This document shows, one piece after another, positions 1 through 11,767 of a stretch of DNA of 64,000 nucleotides. This DNA comes from Drosophila miranda. Its lineage: Eukaryota; Arthropoda; Insecta; Diptera; Drosophilidae. How positions within the stretch are numbered: the first letter of the stretch is position 1; each line of letters begins with the position of its first letter. Both the position numbers and the translations under genes were made by a program. The notes under the pieces were generated by a model, which ran no database searches, was not told where the DNA came from, and saw only the letters and a program-made list of their open reading frames with translations. The stretch covers positions 16,904,336-16,968,335 of the forward strand of contig NW_022881614.1 in the NCBI RefSeq assembly GCF_003369915.1, written 5' to 3'.

Positions 1-626
1 AAATATTGCAATGCGCTTTCATTATTTGCAATTTTCCGTGCCTCCAGTCGCTTTCCAATGTCCCACGCTGTCACTTTCTGCTCAAAGACGTTGAGCAATT
101 CTGCTCGCATCAATTGCCAAGTCAAAGGCGCCACATGGTCGATGTACGCCTTCGCCGATCCGCCTAGCAGCCGCTTCGCTAATATCCAGCATTTGGACTC
201 GGATACACCATGGAAATTCATAATGTCCTCAAAGTTACTTATCCAACTGGTTACAGCCTGGTCGTCATCTCCAGAAAATGGACGCATCAACGCCTCAATG
301 TGTGTCAAGTCGATGCAATCTCTCGGCGTTTCCAGCTCCATAGCCTCTTTCTCCGTTTTCAATATGCTTATTTTGAGATCAGCTAAGCGCTTGCGAGAAA
401 CGTACAATTGTTCCAACTGCTGCAAACGGCGCGATTCTTCTTCGTATTCATCTGATCGCACGGTCAATTTCGAACAAGCGTTGTCTTGTCGCGGCATGAA
501 TGCTTCTCGAGCCTTCTGCACATTTTCACCATATTCTTCTGGCGCCGCTTTTACTGCGTGTTGTGCACTACGGTTGTCTCTATCTATCTCGCGCTCAACC
601 GGGACTGCAAAAATGTCTGCCTGCAT
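1..626 (-). pseudogene. LTR-retroelement gag fragment (runs off the left edge)
   Basis: On the minus strand an open frame begins at an ATG at 626, just after an in-frame stop, and stays open to the window edge (about 208 codons seen). The product is charged, with a helical N-terminal half (around KRLADLKISILKTEKEA) followed by a segment resembling the retrotransposon capsid domain (Retrotrans_gag): FSGDDDQAVTSWISNFEDIM, then LLGGSAKAYIDHV. That arrangement is typical of Ty3/gypsy-class gag proteins in flies. No pol is visible because it would lie outside the window. The plus-strand ORF over the same bases is a shadow. Family assignment is by motif only; a domesticated gag gene cannot be excluded. 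Whether the element is complete cannot be judged. Confidence 0.6.
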
Positions 627-1083
627 AGTCTCGTCTGCGCTTGGCGCCGTATTTCCTAGCTAATGCGTGTCTTCCATGATTTTTTTCACTGCTTTACGTA
701 ATTGGTGTATGTTGGCATCTTGATCAAAATATACGTTATGTCGCTACGCAATATGTCGCTAAGTTCACTTTTGGTTTTCGCTCTTATGTCTGCATATGTA
801 AACTTTTAATAGCACGGTTTTATTATATGTTCTTCTTTCTTGATCGGCGTATTCGAATGAATGTGTGTTGGCATCTTAAACTAATATTCAAATCTTATAA
901 ACTAATATTCATATCTTACATTTTAACGCATTCGACGTTTCATTCATCAAGCAGAAAATGTTGAATCAAAAGCGAAAGCGAAAACTAAAATCGAAATCAC
1001 AATTGTGTCACATGTGTAGTATATCTCAGAATGTATTTGTAACTGGAAAAGTATTGAAATGCGCAACAAGAATTCAAAAATAA
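627..1083. other. AT-rich leader/LTR-like sequence upstream of the gag frame
   Basis: This AT-rich stretch lies upstream of the minus-strand gag frame. The motif TGTTGGCATCTT occurs twice (near 710 and 868), and a short ACTAATATTCA repeat lies near 880-912. It is probably the 5' leader and part of the LTR of the gag-bearing element, cut at 1084 by a DINE-1. No LTR boundary or target duplication could be fixed. Confidence 0.3.
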
Positions 1084-2178
1084 ACGACGGGTAACGTTGT
1101 GAGTTGCTGCGGACACCGCAACTCTACGGTTATACCCGATACTAAGTCAGTATGGCTCTCCTCCGGCAGACGCCGCTAATATTAAACGACACGACAAAGA
1201 GTGCGTGCGAGAGAGACAGAAAATCAGTCTGAGCGTGACGTCGGGCGCTGCGTAGCCACTGCAAATTGATTTGTTCCTATTGGCTATTGATCTGATCTGA
1301 TCCAGATTCAGCAATCTGATAGATATCGTCATTATCTATGATTCTGCGTTTTTAGTTTTCTCGAATGTGCAATATTGTGGATGCAACAGATTTTCGTCCT
1401 TTGTGTGGGCGGAAGGGGGTGGCGAGAAATTCTGAGATACACGTTTTATAGTAAGATCTAACAGGAGTGCGGATACCAAATTTGGTTACTCTAGCCTTAA
1501 TAGTCTCTGAGATTTTTGAATATCCCCAGATTTTCGTCCTTTGCGGGGGCGGAAGGGGGTGTGGCGAAATTTTGAAACAAACTCGTCTCGGTCCGATATA
1601 TTAGGAGTGTGGATACCAAATTTGGTTGCTCTAGCTTTTGTAGTCTCTGATGTTTTACTCTAAGCAAAGCCGCCTATGCTACGTGTGTGTTAGAGAGAGA
1701 CAGGGCGAGAAAAAATTAAATTGCTTTCTTGATGCTGGCTATAATAATGATACGATCCAATTCAGATTCCGCAGTCTTAAAGATATGGTCATTCTCTACA
1801 ATTCTACGTTTTTGGTTTTCTCATATCTTTAAAATTGTGGATGCCACAGATTTTCGTCCTTTGTGGGGGCGGAAGTGGGCGGGGCGATGTTTTGAAATAT
1901 TTTTGTAGCAGCGACATATCACAGAAGTCTGGATCCAAAACATCGTTGCTCTAGCCCTAAGTCTTTGAGCACTAGGCGCTGAAGGGGACGGACAGACTGA
2001 CAGACGGACAGACGGACGGACGGACAGACAGACAGGGCTCAATCGACTCGGCTATTGATGCTGATCAAGAATATATATACTTTATGGGGTCGGAAACGAT
2101 TCCTTCTGGACGTTACACACATCCACTTTTACCACAAATCTAATATACCCCAATACTCATTTTGAGTATCGGGTATAA
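1084..2178 (-). mobile_element. DINE-1/ISY-type Helentron-derived element, copy 1
   Basis: The copy runs from a GGTAACGTTGTGAGTTGC end to a GAGTATCGGGTATA end and is reversed relative to most other copies. It holds the family's recurring parts: several GTGGGGGCGGAAGGGGG blocks next to ATTTTCGTCCTTTG, an (ACGG)n/(CAGA)n microsatellite near 1985-2035, and a TTCTTGATCAGC-type box near the end. The microsatellite core and TATACCCG-like ends match the established description of DINE-1 (INE-1), a non-autonomous relative of Helitrons/Helentrons. It has no coding capacity. Short ORFs over it are composition artefacts. Confidence 0.85.
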
Positions 2179-2239
2179 AAATGAAAATAAACTGAATTTA
2201 CAAATGGAAGAGATTTATCTGGGCGTGTACTTTTTTCTT

Positions 2240-2930
2240 GCGAGGGCTTTACTTACTTTTCACAGGCCAGAATCTCCGTCTTTTAGTACCCGGGAAGGAG
2301 ACCCAAGATGCCGTTAAAGGATTCCAAGATGGTGGCAGCCAGGTTGTTCAACTCCCACGGTCCTCGCCTTGGGTGCCTCGTAGGACTCGCCCAGGTTCAT
2401 CAGCTTCACGCCCACGGCGTAGACCAGGCGGCTGGGTGCCGGCGTACTAGTGCCAACAAACACAGCCTTGACTTCTGCAAAGAGCCAATAATTGGAGAAA
2501 TGTGCTTGTAGTCCTTTGCCACAGGACCTGATGCACACGCTGCGCGAGGTGACTTGGGCTTGGGTAGCTCGTAGCTGTGGTCTGCGACATGCCCTGATCT
2601 TCGCTGTTCCACGTGTTCCACATCTCAATGTGCCAGCGCATCTCGTCGCCGCGCCCGACAGTCGCCCAGGCGGCGTAGTACTACCAGGTGGACTCCTGGG
2701 GCGAGCAGGTGGACGGATACTTCCAATGGCTATTTTCAGGGTTCAGGGGATTGCTTAACGAAGAAGTTGATCTGCGTGAACTTGTGGCCTTCAGCTCGTC
2801 CGCCTTGTAGAAGTCCTTCACGCTTGCAATATCGTTGAAACAAACACTTCTTGGGAGGATATTGGGTCTCCAATAGCGTGTCGTATGATGAAAAACCGAG
2901 CTTAGCCCACTTACATTCGACACAATGTTA
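2240..2930 (-). pseudogene. Unidentified gene relic, frameshifted
   Basis: This GC-rich island between repeats reads like former coding sequence on the minus strand. Pieces with fly-like codon use lie in different frames: a stretch ending ENSHWKYPSTCSPQESTW near 2690, a stretch with DEMRWHIEMWNTWN near 2620, and one with RLVYAVGVKLMNLGESYEAP near 2350. The frames do not join without several indels, and stops interrupt each. It looks like a decayed or partial gene copy, perhaps carried in by a transposon. I do not recognise the protein family. Confidence 0.35.
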
Positions 2931-3459
2931 AATAGTCGTTAGCGCCATCCATCAGCAGAAATTGGAACTTCATCCCATGAACTGTTAAGTCGTCTGTTGT
3001 ACCACTAACCATACAGTATATAGATGTGCCAGTTCATACAACGAAAGCGTCACACACTGGCTTGCGGGATCAATACCCCAGAGTGACGTCATCATGAGAG
3101 AGAGAGCGCAGAGAGAACATCTTTGCATTTTTAGTACACACGCAATATGTTTCGACAAAAATATGTGATTGATGTTTTTTCAGATTTTTTGAACTCTCTC
3201 AGGTCTGGTTCTGTGTTGCCACCAGCATGTTTTAGTTTATGGGTGCACATGCATTCTCACGTACTTTGCGTGTGTGTGTTTAGTATTGCTGGCCGCTAGA
3301 ACTGAAATTTGAGTTTGGTTCTTGTTTTGGGTCTTTTGATGGACTGACCACCGCCACAAAATAAATGAAGAATGGGCAGGGGGTGGGGGTATGGTAAACT
3401 AGGGCGCGGGAAATGAAATAAAAGCTGTTATTTGTTTGATTTATACCACAAAATATAAA

Positions 3460-3645
3460 ATATTACAATAATATAATTACACATTTATTTCCTTATTTTA
3501 AACAGGTTGATTATAAATTATAAAAATTATGCAAACGCCGTCGGTTCTCGACTATATACAATAATATAATTGCACATTTATTTCCTTATCTTAAGCAGGT
3601 TGATTATAAATTATACAAATTATGCAAACGCCGTCGGTTCTCGAC
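3460..3645. repeat. 93-bp tandem duplication
   Basis: Two adjacent units, 3460-3552 and 3553-3645, both end GCAAACGCCGTCGGTTCTCG. They differ at only a few positions (for example TTTTAAACAGG versus CTTAAGCAGG). The repeat lies in AT-rich DNA inside the inverted-repeat unit. Confidence 0.8.
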
Positions 3646-5485
3646 TTTTTTGTTTATTATAACTAAAACAATGATGTAGTATCTAAATATACAATATAAG
3701 AAAATATACTTAAACAAATATGCATAAATATATATATTTCTTTCTATAAATAGAATGCCTTAAGAATGTTCATATATGTACATATATATACGTAAATACA
3801 TATGTACTTAAAGTCGCCGCTCAAATTGGATCCCGATTAAAGATCGGTACCCAGGGAACACCACGAGGAGGCCATTATATATTAAATGGGGTCAAAAATT
3901 AATCTGACCTTTGAGTCGACTTGATATGACTTAATTTCAAGACTTTTAAATAATTAAGTCACAACCATGTTCCCCGCCTAAAATTAAATCTGTTAGATAT
4001 ATGTACATACATACATATACATAAATGAAAATAAAAAATAAGCAAAATATAATAAACTTATACATACACTTACAAAATGAAATAAAAAATCCTACTGCCG
4101 CAAAATTTTGAGCTTCTTCTCGTATGATTTTGCATTTTGATTCCCTATCATCCTATCTGTTAACCATTTACAATTTTTTTTAATCATGGCTTGGGTACTT
4201 CCCAAGCTCTCAGGGCGCACAATATACCAACTAATTGGACATCTCGAACAAATTGAAACAACAAAAGTAACCGACAAAAAAAACTGCAAACGGACTCTAC
4301 TCGACAAACAACATTACAGTAACTTCCTTCAACACAGACGTGGACCAGGTCGAGGTGTCGATGTTTTTACCCCTGACGTACCCACCCTACCTGAGATCCG
4401 AATCACGACGTTCTGGATCTCCCTGCCATGTGCAGCAGCCTTACCCTCCCGTTGCTGTGGCTCCTCTTCCCCCCATATGAAACGCTTAGCAATTCATTTT
4501 CTTCGTCATAATTTTCACTTAAATTTCCTACTTTTACACGGTATCATCGCTACACTAAGCCTGCCTATTCATGTCTTTCATCTTATCATTACGGGCGGTT
4601 AATAAATAAATAGATAAATAGGAATAATTAATATAATAAATATAAATAAGTTACATATAGATATAATATGGGCGGACTTAAATTAGGGGATTAACATATA
4701 TGTACATATAAATGGAGACGTCTAACAAAAATAAATAATGGGAGTAAATATGTTGATTGATGCTTTTTTTTTGCTCTCCCTAAATGGGCGAGGGACCCGC
4801 TCTTCGTGGCCAGGATTGTGTCTTCGAGCCCAGCAAAAAGCAAGCCAGGTTGGCGGAGCTGTGAACTATTCCCTACGGATTGGCCAACAAAAAAAATAAA
4901 TTTGGGGTTTCTTTACTCCCCCTTTGGAGCGGACTCACTCTTATGCTTCTTGGGTCTCTTTCCCGTCCCGCTAGTCCTGGTTCCTGGTCTCTCACTGATC
5001 TGGATCCCCTGGAATCACGGATTTATTTATCTTTTTTTTTCAGGGTGATGGCCACTACTCCATCCTCATCCCACTCACTTTTTCTTTCAGAACAAAAAAA
5101 ATCACTATATCACTATGTCCGGCGCGCATGCTCCTCCGTTGCGGGAATTTCTTTCTCTGAACCCCCTCTTGGCTTAGCTGCTCTGTTTAATGTTCCCGGG
5201 CCGCTGATCCCCATCGCTCTCTCTTCTATCGCCCTTGAACTAGGTTCAGGGCATGGCCTGATTCGGTCTGCTGGCGGCTCTCTTTTCTTTGGGGTATGGG
5301 TGAGTTGGCTTCGGGACTCCGTTATGGGATGAGATCGGAAATCTTCTCTCATAACGGCTCCGGAGAGCGCGGAACTCTCACTCTCCAGGACCAGGTGGCG
5401 CCACTCTTCGCTAACCTTTTCCCCTTCAATTTTGGCCTTGCCACTCTGTTCAAACTTCTTTCCTCCTCACCGCTTCTATGGGGTA
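3646..5485. other. Unclassified transposon-interior DNA
   Basis: AT-rich sequence (3646-4180 and 4600-4760) alternates with GC-richer patches at 4320-4490, 4780-4880 and 5120-5420. Open frames here are short, overlap one another on both strands and show no recognisable domain, so none is called as a gene. Patches such as the one at 5290-5400 may be remnants of another retroelement, but no diagnostic motif was found. Confidence 0.3.
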
Positions 5486-6702
5486 TCACCTATCGATATC
5501 TTCGCATGCAACATGATTGAGCAGATGATTTCGGTGTACAAAGCACGGATCGGAAAATTTACACCAGTCTGCATATTTATCTATTTTTGACGTTAAAATT
5601 ATACATTTTTGGACTATGCTTCTTTTTAAATTGAATTTGTGAGACTTTGTCTCGAAATGCCGATTAAATATATCAAAATAAATTTTAACTAATGTAAAAA
5701 AATCTTCAGAAGGAGCTTTAAGTTTCAAACTACTGCTGACATAGCCAACATTTTTATTGAGTATTAACAAAGACTATACAATACCAAGATGTTGCATGAG
5801 GAACAAATGCTTTTTCAATTTTCGTTTGACGCTTCATGGTACGGGCGCGCGGGGCTAGTACTTCAATTCTCTTTTACGCTACCTTCGCCTCCGAAATGCT
5901 ACTCGGCTTCGTCAATGCCTCGGTCAGCGTCGAGTCGGTGTGATAGCATGTCAGTGGCTGCGTGCCGAAACCGTAGGGCAGCGTGGTCGCTGATGTCTTT
6001 GGCGCGGCACAGTGGGGACTCAGCCGAAATAGTCAAAAAATTTTATAAGTGCTTTAGATAAATTTAATGTACGCATCTAATAGAGAATTTTCCAATCGAA
6101 TTTTCAAGATAGTTTTAGTTTAGGAGATATGTATAAGCACTCAAAGTTTAACATTTTTTCAGTGTGCAAATATTTATTGAACTCATATTCACTAACTAAT
6201 TTAGCAAGCTGAGACGGTCAAAGGTCCCACTGTGCCGCTCCAAAGACATCGGCGATCCGCGACCACCGCTTCGACGGTGCTGAGGCTGGAGAGTCCAGAA
6301 TTATTTCGTTGCTGGTGAAGGCATTGCCGAACAGACGAAACCGATGGGCAGCGGGGTCGCGGTAGAGACGAAGTACAGGCGAAAAGGGAATTGAAACCCC
6401 GCGCGCTCTCTCGTGCCTTTTGGGTCCTAATGTTAGGACCCGCCATAGAACAGCTTTTTGGTCGCTCATGCAACATCTTGATATTGTATAGTCTTTGGTA
6501 TTAAATACTCGAAAGAACATCGGACCTCATCGGACGATTTTAAAAGTTCAGAGCATTTATTGCAGTCATACTTTTTCAGCAGCTTATGCAATAAATACTC
6601 TGCATAATATCTTAATGCATTCTCATTAAATGCGGCTTGGATACTTAAATCTGTTGCTTCTATCGAAAGTTCTAACTCTGCATCTTCGTTAGTGGAAGTC
6701 AA
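5486..6702 (-). pseudogene. Broken transposase relic, possibly P/THAP-type
   Basis: Two minus-strand pieces look like one protein interrupted. The N-side piece (6702-6466) has NENALRYYAEYLLHKLLKKY followed by a CNKC pair and ends at PKTIQYQDVA. The C-side piece (about 5770-5486) has KLKAPSEDFFTLVKIYFDIF. The order of an ALxYxAxYxxxKL helix, a CxxC pair and a later PSEDxxxLVK segment recalls the C-terminal part of P-element/THAP9-type transposases, but the match is weak and from memory of the pattern only. The two pieces are separated by the inverted duplication at 5769-6497. No catalytic residues can be assigned and the gene is dead. Confidence 0.3.
5769..6497. repeat. Inverted duplication (fold-back), arms ~290 bp
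   Basis: Bases 5769-6060 recur in reverse complement at 6210-6497. The outer 32 bases of the arms (AAAGACTATACAATACCAAG and on to ATGTTGCATGAG) differ at one position. The inner parts are more diverged but share GGCACAGTGGG and a GCGCGCGGGG block. A ~150-bp AT-rich spacer lies between. The arms contain the end of the transposase piece plus flanking DNA, so this is a snap-back duplication rather than an ordinary insertion, which would leave direct repeats. Confidence 0.6.
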
Positions 6703-6922
6703 ATTTTAGACTCTGATGCCGACTCACTTGACACATTATCTTTTATAATGTACAATATATACAATACAATATATATTGCGTGTGTACTAACACATGCAAA
6801 GATGTTCTCTCTGCGCTCTCTCTCTCATAATGACGTCACTCTGGGGTACGGAACGCGCTAGCCAGTGTGTGACGCTTTCGTTGTATGAACTGGCACATCT
6901 ATATACTGTATGGTTAGTGGTA

Positions 6923-8108
6923 GAATCAATTCGGGTAAACGGTATATTTTGAAAAGGAGAGAAATATTTCCGAGGGACGGAAGGTATTTGCTTGCCAGCT
7001 TAGACACCATGTCTAGCTCACACACCTTGCATACTTTATACTTTTTATTGTATTTTGAGTATTTTCTAACATTTCGTAGTATTTTTCAGTATTTTTTAAC
7101 AAACATAAACATTCCGCCCGTCAGGTGTCGCTGTTTAAAATTACATCAATATGTAGCTAATATGTAGCACATGTGTAGTTAAAATGTAAAACATAATCTA
7201 TCCGGGGTTGCGATCGCCTGTTGCGCAGAACAGAAAATGAAACAAAGTGAACAATCGAATTAATTGGCAATTAGGGAGAGCAAATATAGTGCACGAAATC
7301 GGGCAGGAATGGAATATAAGCAGCAGCAGCTGTGCATATAGTTTTTCTTAGTACAAACGAACCAAAATAAACAACAGTGCTGCGAAGAGGAAGAGCAGAA
7401 GCGCGAGCGACAACGCAGCAGAAAGCAGAAACAAATTCGAAAAGCAGAACCAGAACGAGTCGCAGCAGAGAAAAACAACAATCCATCCAGAGCAGGTCGC
7501 AGACTGTCTCGAAAAACGCTATTAAAATTTATTTTTGTGTTTTAGGCGTGTGTGTGTGTGTGTTAGTGGCAGTGGTCGTGTGAGTGTGAGTGTCAGTGCT
7601 GCTGGTGTATAAAAATATTTAAACAAAATCATCTGCGCAGGCAGCAGACGAAAACGCAGACACTCGAAAAGGCTGAGCAGACAGATAAACAACACGGTCG
7701 GCGCTTGCTCTCTGGTGACGGTGACGCGGCAAGGTGCTGGAGGTCACTCTCGGCACATTTCGCGCACGGCCGTTCTGTTCGTCATCGGCCCCCGCGCGTA
7801 CGCCCGGTCACATCCAGTTCCATCCGCCCGCGTCCGCAACGTGGGACCGCGATCTCAAACCGCACAACAGACCACACACTCACGAGGCGGAAGAGCAAAG
7901 AGTGTGGAAAAGTGAAGTGAAGAGGAACCAAAAAGCGAAAAAACAATAGCCACTCACGCGCTTTTCTTTATTGTTGGTCCCCATCCCCATCTCCATCCCC
8001 ATCCCCACTGATAAACGGTTGCTGCTATCGTTGATAAATATCCGAGGCACACAAACACCAATTATTCCAATCAAATAAACGGCAAGTGCGAATGCGCCCT
8101 CGAATTGT
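6923..8108 (+). other. Myd88 upstream region and 5' UTR
   Basis: 6923-7200 is AT-rich. From about 7210 the sequence has the look of a long fly 5' UTR: CAG- and GAA-rich, with a GTGTGTGT tract at 7550-7562 and many CAA/AAC triplets. An ATG at 8092 opens a 40-codon frame that ends at 8214 and overlaps the ATG at 8109. The true transcription start cannot be fixed from the sequence. No TATA box or Motif 1 was recognised here. Confidence 0.4.
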
Positions 8109-9934
8109 ATGCCAGCAGCAGCACTCGACCCCCATTCCCATACCCATAGTCATAGCCATCATACCCATAGCAGCGCCACTGACGTCAGTGGCTTGGCTTG
8201 GGATCGGAATCTGAATCGGCAGCAGCGTTATCGTTATCCGAACATGGCTGTGCCGGAGGAGCCGGGCTCGGGGGGCTTTAATCAAACCCCACTATCGGAG
8301 CTAAGTGCGGAAACGCGCAATCAACTGGCCCGCATGCTCAACCGCAAAAAGGTACTCCACTCGGAGGAGGGTTACGAGCGGGACTGGCGGGGCATCGCCG
8401 CCCTGGCCCACCAGCGCGGCTTCGTCGAGGAATATGCAAACAATCCAATGGATCTGGTGCTTAGCAGCTGGAGTCAGCGGAATCCAGGAACGGCCAAGGT
8501 CGGTCATCTAGAGCACTTCCTGGGCATCATCGATCGCTGGGATGTGTGCGATGACATCCAGGAGAATCTAAGTAGGTGCCGGCCGCAATCTACGTCCCCA
8601 TGTCCGTCACTAGCTAATCTTAAATGATCCCCCCTCTGATCCGTGCAGCCAAGGACACCAGGCGCTACAATGTGAGGCAGGAGCAGCAGCAGGCTCTGGT
8701 GGAAGCCCACCGCCCGCCGAACAACAACAAGAGCAGCACCAACAATACCAACACTAACAACATCACAGTGGGTCAGAGCGTCCAGATCCTGAGCGACGAT
8801 GACCAGAGATGCGTGCAGATGGGCCAGCCCCTGCCCAGATACAACGCCTGCGTCTTGTACGCGGAGGCGGACATTGACCACGCCACGGAGATCATGAACC
8901 ACCTGGAGTCCGAGCGATACAATCTCAAGGTGAGTCCCGATCTCTCCCATTGTCTGTGTGTGTGACCCCCAAATAACCGGAGGGGAGTCCGCTTTCAGCT
9001 CTTCCTGCGGCACCGAGACATGCTAATGGGAGTGCCCTTCGAGCACGTGCAGCTGTCCCACTTCATGGCCACCCGCTGTAATCACTTGATCGTTGTGCTC
9101 ACGGAGGAGTTTCTCCGGAGTCCAGAGAACACGTACCTCGTTAACTTCACCCAAAAGATACAGATCGGTGAGTGCCGTGCCATGTGCATGCCAGATGAGA
9201 GAAGTCCCAATTACAGGTCCACCTCGTTCCCCTGTAGAGAATCACACGCGCAAGATCATCCCCATTCTGTACAAGTCCGACATGCACATACCGCAGACGC
9301 TGGGCATATACACACACATCAAGTACGCCGGCGACTCCAAGCTATATAATTTCTGGGACAAGCTGGCCCGATCGCTGCACGACCTGGACGCCTTCTCCAT
9401 ATACTCGACGCGGCAGGTGAAAACGTAAGTTCATATTCCATTCCCGGCTTGTTTTCAGTAAACCAAAGTACACTACATGCACCGCACAGACCCTCGCCTT
9501 CGGAGGAGGTGCCGCCTCAGCGGGTGACCACGCCCAACATACGGATACAGATCAACGACAAAGACGTCACCGATTTGCCCAACTACAGCTACAAGGCCCT
9601 GGAGGAGGACGCCACAATTGTGTCGATGACAGGCGACACCAGTGCCCCGCTGCCGGAGCCAAAGCCGAAGCGGAAGGACAAGATGTTTGGCAAAATAAAG
9701 ATTAGTTTTGGCAAGACGCCGCGTAACCTGAAGGGCACTACCGGCAAACCGTTGCGGCATGCGCACTCAATTAGCACCATCAATGTCACGGAGCCCGAGC
9801 GCACGCTCAGCGCCAGCAGCTCAAACATCTCCATGACGTCGGAGAGCAAGAAGAGCTCCATCAAGTGGCAGCCCAGTATACTGAAGAAGGTGCTGTTCTC
9901 GCGCAACAGCAGCAAGCTGCAGACCCCGGGGTGA
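8109..9934 (+). CDS. Myd88: Myd88, Toll-pathway adaptor with death and TIR domains
   Basis: Five exons join in frame: 8109-8571, 8649-8929, 8999-9167, 9238-9424 and 9490-9934, all with GT...AG introns of 65-77 nt. They give 514 aa. Residues ~58-156 form the death domain (LSELSAETRNQLARMLN to DRWDVCDDIQENL), which recruits Tube/Pelle. Residues ~216-370 form the TIR domain that binds Toll: ACVLYAEADIDHA, the box-2-like LRHRDMLMGVPFEH, and the box-3 FWDKLARSL. The C-terminal tail is Ser/Lys-rich. The protein works at the plasma membrane under activated Toll in immunity and dorsoventral patterning. The start is uncertain: 8109, 8244 (MAVPEE), or an original ATG at 8092 now out of frame. Apart from that the gene appears intact. 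Confidence 0.93.
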
Positions 9935-11767
9935 GCTCTAAGCGGCTGGGATCAGCAGAGTAGCTCATTTAATTCAGAAATTCCCTATTCTTGCGCCCAG
10001 TCCGGGGGTCCAAAATCCAATCCAGCCCAGTCAAGGTCGTCACCCTCCATGTTTTAGTGATAATCTTTAGTGTAATCCTAATCAAAGCCAACTAACTTAA
10101 TATACTTAGACGCACTTGTTAACTTATATAAGACAACAGCGAATAAAGACAATACCGTATACATACATACAAACAAAAATGTGCCACAGACACACAGAAC
10201 CCTAGATAAAGTATGTATTCTAGATATGATGAATGATCTGATGAACAGACAATTGTCAGTGAGGTTAAATGTGCACAGCGAAACACATTGCTAATCGAAG
10301 CAAACAATTAACTGTTCGTCACGCGTTCGATAAGTGACTTACTTAATTCAATTAATTGAACGACACTAACCCCCATAAACAGAACCACAATATGTGCCCC
10401 ACAACCGTCACTTCGCTTCAGTTCAGTCCATTGCGTTGCGTTGCTGTTCTCGCAACTCGCACAGACCCCCCTCTAGGCGATGAGTGCCTTATCTAAGATG
10501 AGTAACAACTACATATAAACTATACAACTGTATGAATATGTCTACTATATATAGTATACTGTCTGAGCTGTTTCTTTATGCCCTTCTTTGTCGGTTTCTG
10601 AATTGCCTAAGCAAATTCTTCGGCTGACTTTTTGTTTTGTGTGATGATTAGGGCCTTAGCTTTAACTGTTACTGTTACTTTACTGATTGTAGCCGATTGC
10701 CCTGAATGGGTGCCTGTGCCTCCTAGAAAAAACAGTACGTTTCATAGCTACTGTGTGATTGAAAGTTTCCCCGAAGTCAAAGTTGAAATATTACTTCAAT
10801 TTCTAGAAGTGAACTAAATCGTTTATCACTGAAGTGGCGACCCGACCTTCACAATATGCGCCTATGAAACGCACTGTAAGCCGTATCGCGAGTATGAGCA
10901 AAGATCCCCGAGAGTTGAGCGTGCCTGTGCCCCGATCAGGCAATAAACTGCTCAATGTTTACCTTTAGTTCTCGATGATGTTTAATAAATAGTGCGATTC
11001 GTTTGTGGATTCCCTCCCACGAAAAACGTACACAACATGCATATACTCGTTGTATAGTGTGTATTGTATATGCCGATCAGCCGTGAGTTGGGTGGATGGC
11101 GATGGGATGTTTATCAGCCAGTTCCGGTTAATCTATAAGACAATTTCAAATTCTGTTTAAATTTGTATTATTTTTTTTTCTCGTTTTATTTATTTTTCGT
11201 TTTTATTGTTTAAATCGCATCATAAATAACCTTTTGTTGTTGTAATTTTCTTGTTCATGTTTCTTGTTTTTGTTGTTGTTTTTTGTTTTTGTAATCGAAT
11301 TTTATTGTTATTTGTTTTGTTTTCGTTTTTGTTTTTGTTTTGTATTACTTTTATTTTACGTTTTTACTCATCGTGAAATGTTGTTTAATTTTAGTTGATT
11401 CTCAATGTTATATGTACTTTTACTTGTGTTTAATTTTTGTTTCGCTTTCGTTTGTTTTGTAGTTGTTTTTTCCGTTTTTTGGGTGTGTGTGTTTGTGGTT
11501 TTCTTAGTCACATGTTTTTAATGTTTATCCATGCTTTTTAGTATAATTATTATTATGTATGTATATAACGTAATGTTTTAATAATAGCTCCTATCTCGAT
11601 TTCCTCGATCCGCTCGCTCATTCCTCGCTATTCCTTTTCGCTTCTCGCCTTTCTCCTCGCCCTTAACTGAAAATTAGTCGTCTCCTCCCTATTCAATTCG
11701 ATTCGATTCCTCCCAAAACTTGAGCCCTTGATCTTTAAACTTTGCTTTAATTGAATTCATGATTTTT
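9935..11767 (+). other. Myd88 3' UTR and downstream DNA
   Basis: No coding sequence is seen. AATAAA signals lie at 10142, 10942 and 10984, any of which could end Myd88 transcripts. From 11161 to 11520 the plus strand is very T-rich with repeated TTTTGTTTTTG motifs, the same texture as near 18120 and 23870. A DINE-1 starts at 11768. The short ORF at 10632-10817 is a chance frame in UTR-like sequence. Confidence 0.5.

Larger units (their letters stand above)
3000..6922. mobile_element. 3.9-kb unit with ~150-bp terminal inverted repeats (DNA-transposon-like, degenerate)
   Basis: Bases 3000-3149 and 6775-6922 are inverted copies of each other. Both begin TACCACTAACCATACAG and share a GACGTCATNATGAGAGAGAG core, with one divergent patch around 3061-3075. 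Long inverted ends around a transposase relic (5486-6702, minus) indicate a cut-and-paste element. No direct target duplication is visible at the outer edges (left ...GTCTGTTG, right GAATCAAT...), so the ends may be rearranged or the element may be chimeric. The interior also holds a 93-bp tandem duplication, low-complexity AT DNA and an inner inverted duplication. The family is unassigned. Confidence 0.55.

Noticed and set aside
58..663. 201-codon plus-strand ORF at the left edge
   Set aside because: It is the shadow of the minus-strand gag frame, which shows the real protein motifs. The plus translation is Ser/Cys-rich with no domain.
10632..10817. Small plus-strand ORF with a hydrophobic start
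   Set aside because: Lies in the Myd88 3' UTR, has no supporting codon bias, and similar chance frames are common there.
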